Below are positions 30,704 through 36,958 of a stretch of 36,958 bases of DNA, in pieces. The stretch spans positions 1 to 36,958 of the forward strand of contig CAZOGW010000018.1 in the NCBI GenBank assembly GCA_964579415.1. The letters are read 5' to 3'. Each line of letters opens with the position of its first letter. Position 1 is the stretch's first letter. Source of the stretch: CAZOGW01 sp964579415 (GTDB lineage Bacteria; Actinomycetota; Acidimicrobiia; Spongiisociales; UBA5794). The notes below the pieces were generated by a model. It saw nothing but the letters and a program-made list of their open reading frames with translations, did no database searches and was not told the origin of the DNA. Position numbers and translations under genes: made by a program.

Positions 30704-32026
30704 ATGCTGGTGCTGCTGCCACTCCTCGGGGGGCTCGGGCTCGTCATCGGGCTCGCGGTGACGATCGTCAACGGCTCCGAACACGTCTCGGCGCTCTTCG
30801 TGGCCGGCGTGGGCGCCGTGGCGATGGGGCTCATCGCCAAGCCGATGTCGACCGACGAGGACCGCTCCTGGCTGCCCACCATGATCATGGCGGGCTTCAC
30901 CGTCAAGATCCTCGCCTCGTGGGCACGCTGGTGGGTGCTGGTGGACTACTACGGCGGGTCGGGCGACGCCGTCGGCTACTACGGCAAGGCGATCAACTTC
31001 GTGCACGACTGGCGGGCATTCTCGCCCCCGCCTATGGCAGTCGGCACCGAGGCCATGGAGGGCCTCGGCGGGCTGGTCTTCTTCCTGTACGTGCCCAACT
31101 ACCTGGGCGCCTTCTTCATGTACGCCACCCTTGCGTTCGTCGGTCAGCTCTTCCTGTACGCCGCCTTCCGCACCACGGTGCAGCCGCGGCGGCTCAAGCT
31201 GTACGCCGTCGCCACTTTCTTCGTGCCCACCGTGGTCTACTGGCCGTCCAGCATCGGCAAGGAGTCGATCATGCTGCTCGGCATCGGCATGTCCGCCTAC
31301 GGTGTGTCCCGGCTGCTGAACCGGGGCGCCCTCGACTCCCTCCTGGTGATCGGCGCCGGGCTCGGCATCGCCGGCATCATCCGCCCCCACGTCAGCGCCA
31401 TGCTCGCCCTGGCCGCCACCGTCGCCCTGCTGCTGGCCAAGGGAGAGGGGGTGGCCCGCTTCCCCGGGAGGCGGCTCCTGCTCCTCGGTTGTGTCGGAGC
31501 CGGCCTCGGCGCTCTCATCCTGGTGGCGGCGGCGAGTTTCAACATCGACTTCTCCGACGACAACGTGGATGGCCGTCTCGACGAGTTCGTGGAGAACGTG
31601 GAGAGCCAGACCTCGGGCGGCGGCTCCGCCGTCTCGGGGGGTTTCATCAGCAGCCCGCTCGAGATCCCCGAAGCGACGCTGCGCGTCCTCTTCCGTCCCT
31701 TCCCCCACGAGGCGCACAACCCGCCGGCGCTGGCATCCAGCCTGGAGGGGACCCTGATGCTGCTGCTGGTGATATGGAAGCTGCCGGCGATGCTGCGCCG
31801 CGGCGTCAAGATCCGCCGCGACCCCTACATCCTGTTCTGCCTGGTGTTCACCATCCTGTTCATCTTCGCCTTCTCGTCGTTCCTCAACCTCGGCCTGATG
31901 GCAAGGGAGAGGTCCCAGGTGATCCCGTTCCTCCTCGCCATAGTGGTGGCCCTCGGCTTCGGACCGCCTGACGTGGAGAAGGAGCCGGAGAACGATGTGA
32001 GCACAACGCTCTATAGCGGTACTTAG
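30704..32026 (+). CDS. Polytopic membrane protein, putative polysaccharide polymerase (Wzy-like)
   Basis: 440 residues; the ATG follows the GNAT stop without a spacer. About ten hydrophobic segments are seen, with a large outer loop at about 260-340 (NIDFSDDNVDGRLDEFVENVESQTSGG is its core, quoted in part: NIDFSDDNVDGRLDEF). A short loop DYYGGSGDAVGYYGKA after the third helix and VYWPSSIGKESIM later are conserved-looking polar motifs. The layout and context fit Wzy-like or EpsG-like enzymes that polymerise lipid-linked repeat units, which share little sequence. It converges on, and overlaps by four bases, the initiating transferase gene. A flippase or ligase role is also possible. Confidence 0.82.
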   Translation: MLVLLPLLGGLGLVIGLAVTIVNGSEHVSALFVAGVGAVAMGLIAKPMSTDEDRSWLPTMIMAGFTVKILASWARWWVLVDYYGGSGDAVGYYGKAINFVHDWRAFSPPPMAVGTEAMEGLGGLVFFLYVPNYLGAFFMYATLAFVGQLFLYAAFRTTVQPRRLKLYAVATFFVPTVVYWPSSIGKESIMLLGIGMSAYGVSRLLNRGALDSLLVIGAGLGIAGIIRPHVSAMLALAATVALLLAKGEGVARFPGRRLLLLGCVGAGLGALILVAAASFNIDFSDDNVDGRLDEFVENVESQTSGGGSAVSGGFISSPLEIPEATLRVLFRPFPHEAHNPPALASSLEGTLMLLLVIWKLPAMLRRGVKIRRDPYILFCLVFTILFIFAFSSFLNLGLMARERSQVIPFLLAIVVALGFGPPDVEKEPENDVSTTLYSGT

Positions 32027-32030
32027 TACC
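32018..32030. terminator. Palindrome holding both stop codons of convergent genes
   Basis: GGTACTTAGTACC is a perfect inverted repeat around one T. It contains the TAG stop of the plus-strand polymerase-like gene and the TAA stop of the minus-strand transferase gene. The sequence looks like one fused unit of the TACTTGG/ACCAAGT arrays. Termination is possible, but a 6-bp stem without a T-run is weak. Confidence 0.3.
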
Positions 32031-32892
32031 TGTCCAGGGCGAGTACCACCAAGACGAACACAACCTCGACCGCAGCCATCACGAGTGCCACCTGCTGCAC
32101 CGACCTCCCCGAGGCATGAAGCCGGTCGTAGAGGTGGTCGCGGTCGCCGAGGAACAGCGGGGCTCCGGCTCGTACCCGGCGAACCAGTGTCACCACCAGG
32201 TCGAGGGCGAAGACACCCAGGAGCAGGGTGGCCACGAAGAGGGCGGGAACGTCGCCTCGCGGTGAGGCGCCGACCACGCCGTAGGCGAGCATCACCGCCA
32301 CCACGTAGGCGCCGTTGTCCCCGAGGAAGAGTCGGGCTGGATGCCAGTTCCACACCAGGAACCCGGCCAGCGCCGCCGCCACCACCAGGCCGAAGCTCTG
32401 GTCGAGTCCGCGCTGGGCGGCGAGTGCGGCAATCCCCACCGCCGCCACCAGGGCGCTGGAGCCGGCCAGCCCGTCGAGGCCGTCGAACAGGTTGACCGCG
32501 TTGCTGGCCACCACCACCAGCACCACCATGATCAGCAGGCCCACCCAGCGCGCCGGCAGCGCCGGCAGGTGGGCGCTCACCGTCAACACCAGGCCGGCGG
32601 TCACCTCCACCACGACCCGGACGACGCGGCTCAGACCGAACCGGTCGTCGACGAGCCCGGCGAGCAGCACCAGCGCACAGGCGACGGCGAGGGCGTCGTC
32701 GAAGGTTCCGTTGACGGCGGTGGCGACGTTGACGCCGAGGAACAGGGCGACCCCGCCCAGCGGCACCGCCGGCACCCGGTGCGATTTGAGGTAGCCGTCG
32801 GGCAGGTCGACGAAGCCGAGGACCGGGCCGAGCCTGATCATCACCCAGCCGACCCCCAGGGTGACGATCAGGGCTGTGGCGGCGCCGACCAT
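32023..32892 (-). CDS. Undecaprenyl-phosphate sugar-1-phosphate transferase (WecA/TagO/MraY family)
   Basis: 289 residues from the ATG at 32892, overlapping the preceding gene by 25 bases. Around nine to ten membrane helices carry the family motifs in order: GLVDDRFGLSRV (Mg-binding aspartates), NAVNLFDGLDGLAGS, FLGDNGAYVVAV and GDRDHLYDRL. These enzymes place GlcNAc-1-P or a similar sugar phosphate on undecaprenyl phosphate and so start polymer synthesis. HPARLFLGDNG shows the WecA/TagO side of the family rather than MraY. The gene is last of three on the minus strand (35761 to 32023), after two glycosyltransferases. It is the likely priming step for the glycan made by this locus. Confidence 0.95.
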   Translation of the reverse strand: MVGAATALIVTLGVGWVMIRLGPVLGFVDLPDGYLKSHRVPAVPLGGVALFLGVNVATAVNGTFDDALAVACALVLLAGLVDDRFGLSRVVRVVVEVTAGLVLTVSAHLPALPARWVGLLIMVVLVVVASNAVNLFDGLDGLAGSSALVAAVGIAALAAQRGLDQSFGLVVAAALAGFLVWNWHPARLFLGDNGAYVVAVMLAYGVVGASPRGDVPALFVATLLLGVFALDLVVTLVRRVRAGAPLFLGDRDHLYDRLHASGRSVQQVALVMAAVEVVFVLVVLALDRY

Positions 32893-34658
32893 GCCATCAC
32901 CTGCGACCTCTCTCCCTTGTGGACCTCGACGTGTCCCGCCGGGACGAACCCCATCCTCTCGTAGGCGGAAACGGCGGCGGCGTTGCCGTCTCCCACCACC
33001 ACCTTCACCCTCGCCACCCCCTTGGCCGCCAGGGCGGAGAGCATGGCGCCACCCAGTGCGGTAGCGAGGCCCTGCCGGCGCGCCTCGGGGACCACTGCCA
33101 GCGCCAGCAACTCGGCGGGGACGTCGTCGTCGCCCGCCGGGTAGCGCAGCGTCTCCCAGGCGTGCCGCATGGTCGACGGTCGTACCAGCCGGGGTGCCGC
33201 GGCCAGCGTCGCCCCCATCCCGGAACTGCGCACGAAGTGGCGGTAGAAGGCGCCGACGTCGGCGACCCCGGCGACGAAGCCGACCGGCCGCCATGCCCCG
33301 TCGGCGACCAGCACCACCGCCCCGGGATAGGCGACCAGGGAGGCGTAGAGGCGTTCCATGAACCCGGGCCCCAGGCGCGGGAGGAACCCGCTGGAGATGG
33401 CCTCGGCGTGCATCTTCGCCAGGTGGGGCACGTCGCCGGCCTCCGCCGGTCGTACCGTGGCCGGCATGGGGGGTGGGGCCTGGGCCAGTACGGATGCGAG
33501 GCCTTTGCGGCGGGCGACGCCGTGGTAGGCGGAGAACACGGCGTGTACCACGGCCCGTTCGTCGAAACGGGCCAGGGCGCGGGCACGGCCCGCCTCGCCC
33601 ATGGCGGCGCGCCGGCCGGCGTCGGCACCGATGCGGTCGATGGCGTCGGCGAGCGCCGCCGGCTCCCGCACCGGCACCAGCAGGCCGTTCACCCCGTCGG
33701 CGACCACCTCGCGGCAGCCCCGTATGTCGGTGGCGATCACGGGCAGTCCCATGGCGGCAGCCTCCATCGCCGCCCGGGGGAACCCCTCGCGGTGGGAGGC
33801 GAGGACGAAGATGTCGAGGGCGGCGTAGAGCCGATCGACGTCGGTGCGCATCCCCAGCAGCTCGACGCCCGCCGCCTTGGCCGCATCATGGAAGCCGGAG
33901 CCGAGGGCGTCCGCCTTGTCCGGATCGGCGGGCCCGGCGGCGAGCACCCGGAAGCCCTCGGGCAGCATCGCCGCCGCCTCCACCAGCTCCGGGTAACCCT
34001 TCTCGGCCACGAGGCGGCCCACCGTACCCACCGCGATCTCGCCGGGACCGATGCCCAACTCGGCGCGGATGGCTTCGCGCTCGGCGGCGCCGAAGCGTGC
34101 CGGATCGAAGCGGCTCAGGTCGATGCCGTTGCCCAGCAGGAAGCCGCGGTGGCGGGGCACCACCCGCCGGCGCCTCACCAGTTCGAGATCCTCGCCGCTC
34201 TGGTAGAGCTCGGCGTCGGAGAACCGACTCGCCACCGCCTCCAGGGTGTAGACCACCGCCCGCTTGGCGAGAGGGTCGTCGGGGGTGGCGTAGAGGCCGT
34301 GCACCGTGTTGACCACGATGGGGACGCCGGCGAGGCGGCCCAGGACGCGCCCGTAGAGTCCCGGCTTCGGGTTGTGGGTGTGGAGGATGTCGAACCGTTC
34401 CCGGCGCAAGATGCGCCAAAGGTCCCGGGCCGCCCTCAGGTCGGCGCGCAGCCCCCAACCCCGGGACGACGTGGGCAGGGCGATGTGACGCACCCCGATC
34501 TCCTCGACGGGAAGGACGTAGGGCCCGGGCGAGCTGATCCCGGCGGTGTCCCAGCCGAGGGCGACGCCGGCGGCGAGTTGCGGCTTCACCAGGTATTCCA
34601 GGCTGAGGTCGACGGTGGTGAGGTGCGCCAGCTTCACCGGGGGCATCCCGGTCACCAT
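32868..34658 (-). CDS. Glycosyltransferase (GT4) fused to a GNAT acetyltransferase
   Basis: 596 residues without an internal stop. The ATG at 34658 overlaps the upstream stop; a GTG at 34655 and an ATG at 34646 are alternatives. Residues 1-397 form a GT4 enzyme: FDILHTHNPKPGLYGRVLGR, IVVNTVHGLY, VGTVGRLVAEKGYPELVEAA and SHREGFPRAAMEAAAMGLPV. From M398 (MPATVRPAEAGDVPHLAKMH) a full GNAT domain runs to the end, with LALAVVPEARRQGLATALGG as acetyl-CoA motif and NAAAVSAYERMGF as its last unit. The two are linked by a short Ala/Pro stretch (LAQAPPPMPATV). They could be two genes joined by loss of a stop, but the frame is clean and no ribosome site precedes M398. It may add and then acetylate an amino sugar. 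Confidence 0.9.
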   Translation of the reverse strand: MVTGMPPVKLAHLTTVDLSLEYLVKPQLAAGVALGWDTAGISSPGPYVLPVEEIGVRHIALPTSSRGWGLRADLRAARDLWRILRRERFDILHTHNPKPGLYGRVLGRLAGVPIVVNTVHGLYATPDDPLAKRAVVYTLEAVASRFSDAELYQSGEDLELVRRRRVVPRHRGFLLGNGIDLSRFDPARFGAAEREAIRAELGIGPGEIAVGTVGRLVAEKGYPELVEAAAMLPEGFRVLAAGPADPDKADALGSGFHDAAKAAGVELLGMRTDVDRLYAALDIFVLASHREGFPRAAMEAAAMGLPVIATDIRGCREVVADGVNGLLVPVREPAALADAIDRIGADAGRRAAMGEAGRARALARFDERAVVHAVFSAYHGVARRKGLASVLAQAPPPMPATVRPAEAGDVPHLAKMHAEAISSGFLPRLGPGFMERLYASLVAYPGAVVLVADGAWRPVGFVAGVADVGAFYRHFVRSSGMGATLAAAPRLVRPSTMRHAWETLRYPAGDDDVPAELLALAVVPEARRQGLATALGGAMLSALAAKGVARVKVVVGDGNAAAVSAYERMGFVPAGHVEVHKGERSQVMAWSAPPQP

Positions 34659-35761
34659 CCCAACTCGTCGCAGAGCAGGTCGTGGTAGCGGTCGACCGCC
34701 GCCTCCAGCGTGAACCGGGACGCCACCATCTCCCGGGCAGCGTCGCCCATGTGCGCCAGCGACTCCCGATCGGCAGCCAGGTCGCTGAGGGCGGCGACGG
34801 CGGCGGCCACGTCGCCGGCGGGCACCACCCGGCCGGTGATCCCGTCGAGCACCGTCTCGGCGGCGCCGCCGGCGGCGAACACCACCGCGGGAAGGCCGGC
34901 GGCGCCTGCTTCCAGCGGCGCCGCCGGCAGGCCCTCGGTACGGGACGTGAGCAGCAGCACATCGGCCCACTCCAGGTGGGGGATGACGTCGGGGACGGAT
35001 CCGGCGATCTCGACGGCGCCCGTCAAGGCCCGGGTGGCGATCTCGCTCTCGATCTGCTCCCGCAGCGGCCCGTCGCCCACGTAGCGCAACTCGGCGTCGA
35101 CGGCCGGCCGGAGCCCGCCGATGACGTCGAGAGCGGCAACCGGGTCCTTCTCGGTGGCGAGAGCACCGACGAAGACGATGCGCAACGGACCGCCGCTGCG
35201 CTCGGGGCGGGAGGCGGTGAAGAAGCGCTCGGGGACACCGGTGGGTGCGATGCGCAGCTTGCCGGGGGCGATACCGAACTCGTCGACGAGGTGGAGACCG
35301 GTGGTGGCGGATACCGAGAACACCCGGTCGGCCCCGCGCAGGATAAGGCTGCGTACGAACCGGTGGCGGGCGCTGCGCACCCACCATGCCGGGTCCCCGA
35401 TGCTGACGTACACGATGCGGGGCCGGCGCCGTGCCGTCCGCAGCGCCGCCACCGCGTACTGCAGGGTCGACGAGCCGTTGGCGAGGACGATGGCCGGGCG
35501 GTGCTCCCTGACCCGCCGCCGCAGCTTGGCCAGCACGGCGAGATCCAGCTTTCCCAGGTTGTCGGGGGATACGGCGCCCAGCGGCGCGGCAGCCACCTTG
35601 GAGCCTCCGGTGGCGGCGGCGAGGGCGACGAAGTCGACGTCCCAGCCGCGGCGGCGCAGCCCTGCCGACAAAGCCTCGCCGAAGACTTCGGCCCCGCGGC
35701 GCCGGTCGCTCGACACCAGGATGGTCAGACCGGAGGGACCCGTGCTGTGCGCGTCGCTCAT
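34652..35761 (-). CDS. GT4-family glycosyltransferase
   Basis: 369 residues from the ATG at 35761 (MSDAHSTGPSGLTILVSSD). The first domain has a GAEVFGEALSAGLRRRGWDV start and ANGSSTLQYAVAALRTARRR. The second begins IVFVGALATEKDPVAALDVI, and the donor site contains SRTEGLPAAPLEAGAAGLPAV, the E-x7-E region. No strong ribosome site is seen. It is the first gene of the minus-strand trio that ends with the initiating transferase and is separated from sufU by 140 bases with a heptamer array. The donor and acceptor are unknown. Confidence 0.92.
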   Translation of the reverse strand: MSDAHSTGPSGLTILVSSDRRRGAEVFGEALSAGLRRRGWDVDFVALAAATGGSKVAAAPLGAVSPDNLGKLDLAVLAKLRRRVREHRPAIVLANGSSTLQYAVAALRTARRRPRIVYVSIGDPAWWVRSARHRFVRSLILRGADRVFSVSATTGLHLVDEFGIAPGKLRIAPTGVPERFFTASRPERSGGPLRIVFVGALATEKDPVAALDVIGGLRPAVDAELRYVGDGPLREQIESEIATRALTGAVEIAGSVPDVIPHLEWADVLLLTSRTEGLPAAPLEAGAAGLPAVVFAAGGAAETVLDGITGRVVPAGDVAAAVAALSDLAADRESLAHMGDAAREMVASRFTLEAAVDRYHDLLCDELGW

Positions 35762-35768
35762 GGGGAGC

Positions 35769-35802
35769 AGTATCCAGTATCCAGTATCCAGTAGCCAATA
35801 CC
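35769..35802. repeat. Heptamer tandem repeat, AGTATCC x4
   Basis: Three AGTATCC units, then AGTAGCC and AATACC. The array begins 8 bases before the start codon of the glycosyltransferase at 35761, so it occupies the place of its ribosome site and leader. It lies in the divergent region with sufU. Nothing else in 35803-35901 could be assigned with confidence; a weak TAACGT-like -10 for sufU lies at 35866-35871. Confidence 0.9.
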
Positions 35803-35901
35803 GATCGCCTCGTCGGGACCGGGTTGATGAGTGCAGTGCTTGTCCGGGAAGGCGGCGAGGGCCGTTAACGTTGCAGGTGCCAGGATCGAGACGGGTGGGC
35901 A

Positions 35902-36363
35902 ATGGCCATCGACGAGTTGTACAGAGAGATAATCCTCGACCACTACCGCAACCCGCGCCGCCGCGGATCCCTCCAGGGTGATCATGTCCACGCCGAGGGC
36001 CAGAACCCATCGTGCGGCGACGAGTTCTCCCTCGACCTGGCGGTGCAGGACGCGGTCGTGGTCGACGCTGCCACCCAGGGCCAGGGCTGCAGCATCTCAC
36101 AGGCCTCCGGCTCGATGATGGCGGCCGCCATCGTCGGCAAGTCGCTCGACGAGGTGGAAACCCTCACCCGGCTGTTCAAGCGGATGATGTCGATCGAGGA
36201 GGGTGACAGCCCGGTCGACTCGGAACGCCCCGGCTCCGTGCTCGGCGATCTGGAGGCGCTGCAGGGAGTACGCCGCTTCCCGGTCCGCATCAAGTGCGCC
36301 GACCTCCCCTGGACCACGCTGGAGGACGCCCTCGGTCTCGTGGCGAGCACGTCGCAGCCATGA
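35902..36363 (+). CDS. sufU: SufU-type iron-sulfur cluster assembly scaffold
   Basis: 153 residues from the ATG at 35902. The family residues are all present: the first cysteine and aspartate in NPSCGDEF (C38, D40), the second cysteine in GQGCSISQAS (about C63) and the third in RIKCADLPW (about C131), together with the insertion typical of SufU compared with IscU. SufU takes sulfur from the cysteine desulfurase SufS in Gram-positive and actinobacterial SUF systems. The other suf genes are not in the window and may lie elsewhere. Its stop overlaps the next start (ATGA). It is a housekeeping gene that marks the end of the glycan locus. Confidence 0.95.
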   Translation: MAIDELYREIILDHYRNPRRRGSLQGDHVHAEGQNPSCGDEFSLDLAVQDAVVVDAATQGQGCSISQASGSMMAAAIVGKSLDEVETLTRLFKRMMSIEEGDSPVDSERPGSVLGDLEALQGVRRFPVRIKCADLPWTTLEDALGLVASTSQP

Positions 36364-36958
36364 CGGCGCCGGCGCACCCCGGCTACGACTCGCAGACGGC
36401 GCTCATCGTCGTCGACGTCCAGAACGACTTCGCCGACCCGGGAGGCTCGCTGTACGTGGCCGGCGGCGAGGACGTGGTCCCCCTGTTGAACACCGAGATC
36501 GTCGCCGCTCGGGCAGCCGGCGCCACCGTGGTGGCCACCCAGGACTGGCACCCGGAGGCCACACCCCACTTCGCCAAGGACGGCGGCATCTGGCCGGTCC
36601 ACTGCGTGGCGGGAACCTGGGGAGCGGAGTTCCATCCCGACCTCGATACCGAGGGAGCGGAAGTGGTGCGCAAGGGCAGCGGCGGCGAGGACGGCTACTC
36701 CGGCTTCACCGTGCGCGACCCGGTGACCGGGGAGACCTCACCCACCGGCCTCGCCGACCTTCTCGACGCCGCCGGGGTGAAGCGCGTCGTGGTCGCCGGC
36801 CTGGCCACCGACTACTGCGTCGTGGAGACCGCAGTGGACGCTGCCGACGCGGGATACGTCACCGCGGTGCTGGCGGACGGGGTGCGCGCCGTGAATCTCC
36901 GGCCCGGCGATGGGAGCAGGGCGATGGCGAGGATGATGGGGCGGGGCGTTTCGGTCGT
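36360..36958 (+). CDS. pncA: Nicotinamidase / isochorismatase-family hydrolase, 3' end cut by the window
   Basis: 199 complete codons to the window edge, no stop reached. The ATG overlaps the sufU stop. Motifs of PncA are in order: VVDVQNDFADPGGSL (catalytic aspartate and metal site), TQDWHPEATPHF (metal-binding D and H), WPVHCVAGTWGAEF, EVVRKG with the catalytic lysine, and LATDYCVVETA with the catalytic cysteine. The enzyme converts nicotinamide to nicotinate for NAD salvage. The visible part nearly reaches the normal length (about 190-215 residues), so only a short C-terminal piece should be missing. Confidence 0.93.
   Translation, partial: MTAPAHPGYDSQTALIVVDVQNDFADPGGSLYVAGGEDVVPLLNTEIVAARAAGATVVATQDWHPEATPHFAKDGGIWPVHCVAGTWGAEFHPDLDTEGAEVVRKGSGGEDGYSGFTVRDPVTGETSPTGLADLLDAAGVKRVVVAGLATDYCVVETAVDAADAGYVTAVLADGVRAVNLRPGDGSRAMARMMGRGVSV

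Noticed and set aside
34659..35798. N-terminal extension of the GT-GNAT fusion
   Set aside because: It is the upstream glycosyltransferase gene in another frame; the GT4 start after 34658 is complete.
1..36958. tRNA, rRNA or intact transposase genes
   Set aside because: None was recognised on either strand by eye; a covariance search was not possible.

Overview
High-GC DNA with dense, overlapping operons, GTG/TTG starts, a SufU-type Fe-S scaffold and secreted proteins with actinobacterial-style signal sequences. This points to an Actinomycetota genome, perhaps an uncultured acidimicrobiia-like lineage; the class is a guess from style. A run of exactly 100 Ns (279-378) inside a tandem repeat shows a draft or metagenome scaffold. 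No rRNA, tRNA, CRISPR array, integrase or intact insertion sequence was seen.

Layout. 1-497: palindrome-rich repeats, a 33-bp tandem repeat and the gap. 498-4329 (-): two secreted G8/parallel-beta-helix proteins resembling the CEMIP/TMEM2 hyaluronidase family, each with its own promoter and a related leader RNA. 4611-6976 (+): a polytopic membrane protein overlapping a membrane-anchored SGNH-like protein. 7107-11713: a compact cassette of flavin-dependent halogenase, two carrier proteins, stand-alone adenylation enzyme and acyl-CoA-dehydrogenase-like oxidase. This is the gene set that turns L-proline into (halo)pyrrole-2-carboxyl-S-carrier. 11861-13615 (-): a third G8 protein, a lipoprotein. 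13768-16839 (+): an ABC exporter pair and a glycosyltransferase.

16886-22105 (-) is the most unusual part. Three small proteins with a split lipoyl-domain fold, all lacking the lipoyl lysine, alternate with three SGNH-like proteins and a sulfotransferase. They form two operons driven by duplicated promoter regions that share an inverted-repeat operator candidate. I do not recognise this system.

22358-35761: a surface-polysaccharide locus with a polysaccharide deacetylase, a second sulfotransferase, a Wzz/BY-kinase-like protein with a degenerate Walker A, a PglF/WbpM-type dehydratase, three glycosyltransferases (one fused to a GNAT domain), another GNAT, a polymerase-like membrane protein and a WecA/TagO-type initiating transferase. 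35902-36958 (+): sufU and the start of a nicotinamidase.

Reading the region together: WecA/TagO-type initiation, sugar dehydration, glycosyltransfer, chain-length control and polymerisation would make a lipid-linked glycan. Sulfotransferases, deacetylase, GNAT and SGNH enzymes would decorate it, and the secreted CEMIP-like proteins may bind or cut a polysaccharide outside the cell. The halopyrrole-type cassette could supply an acyl decoration or a separate small molecule; no NRPS/PKS assembly line lies in the window. Seven-base-pair tandem repeats of related sequence mark most operon boundaries.
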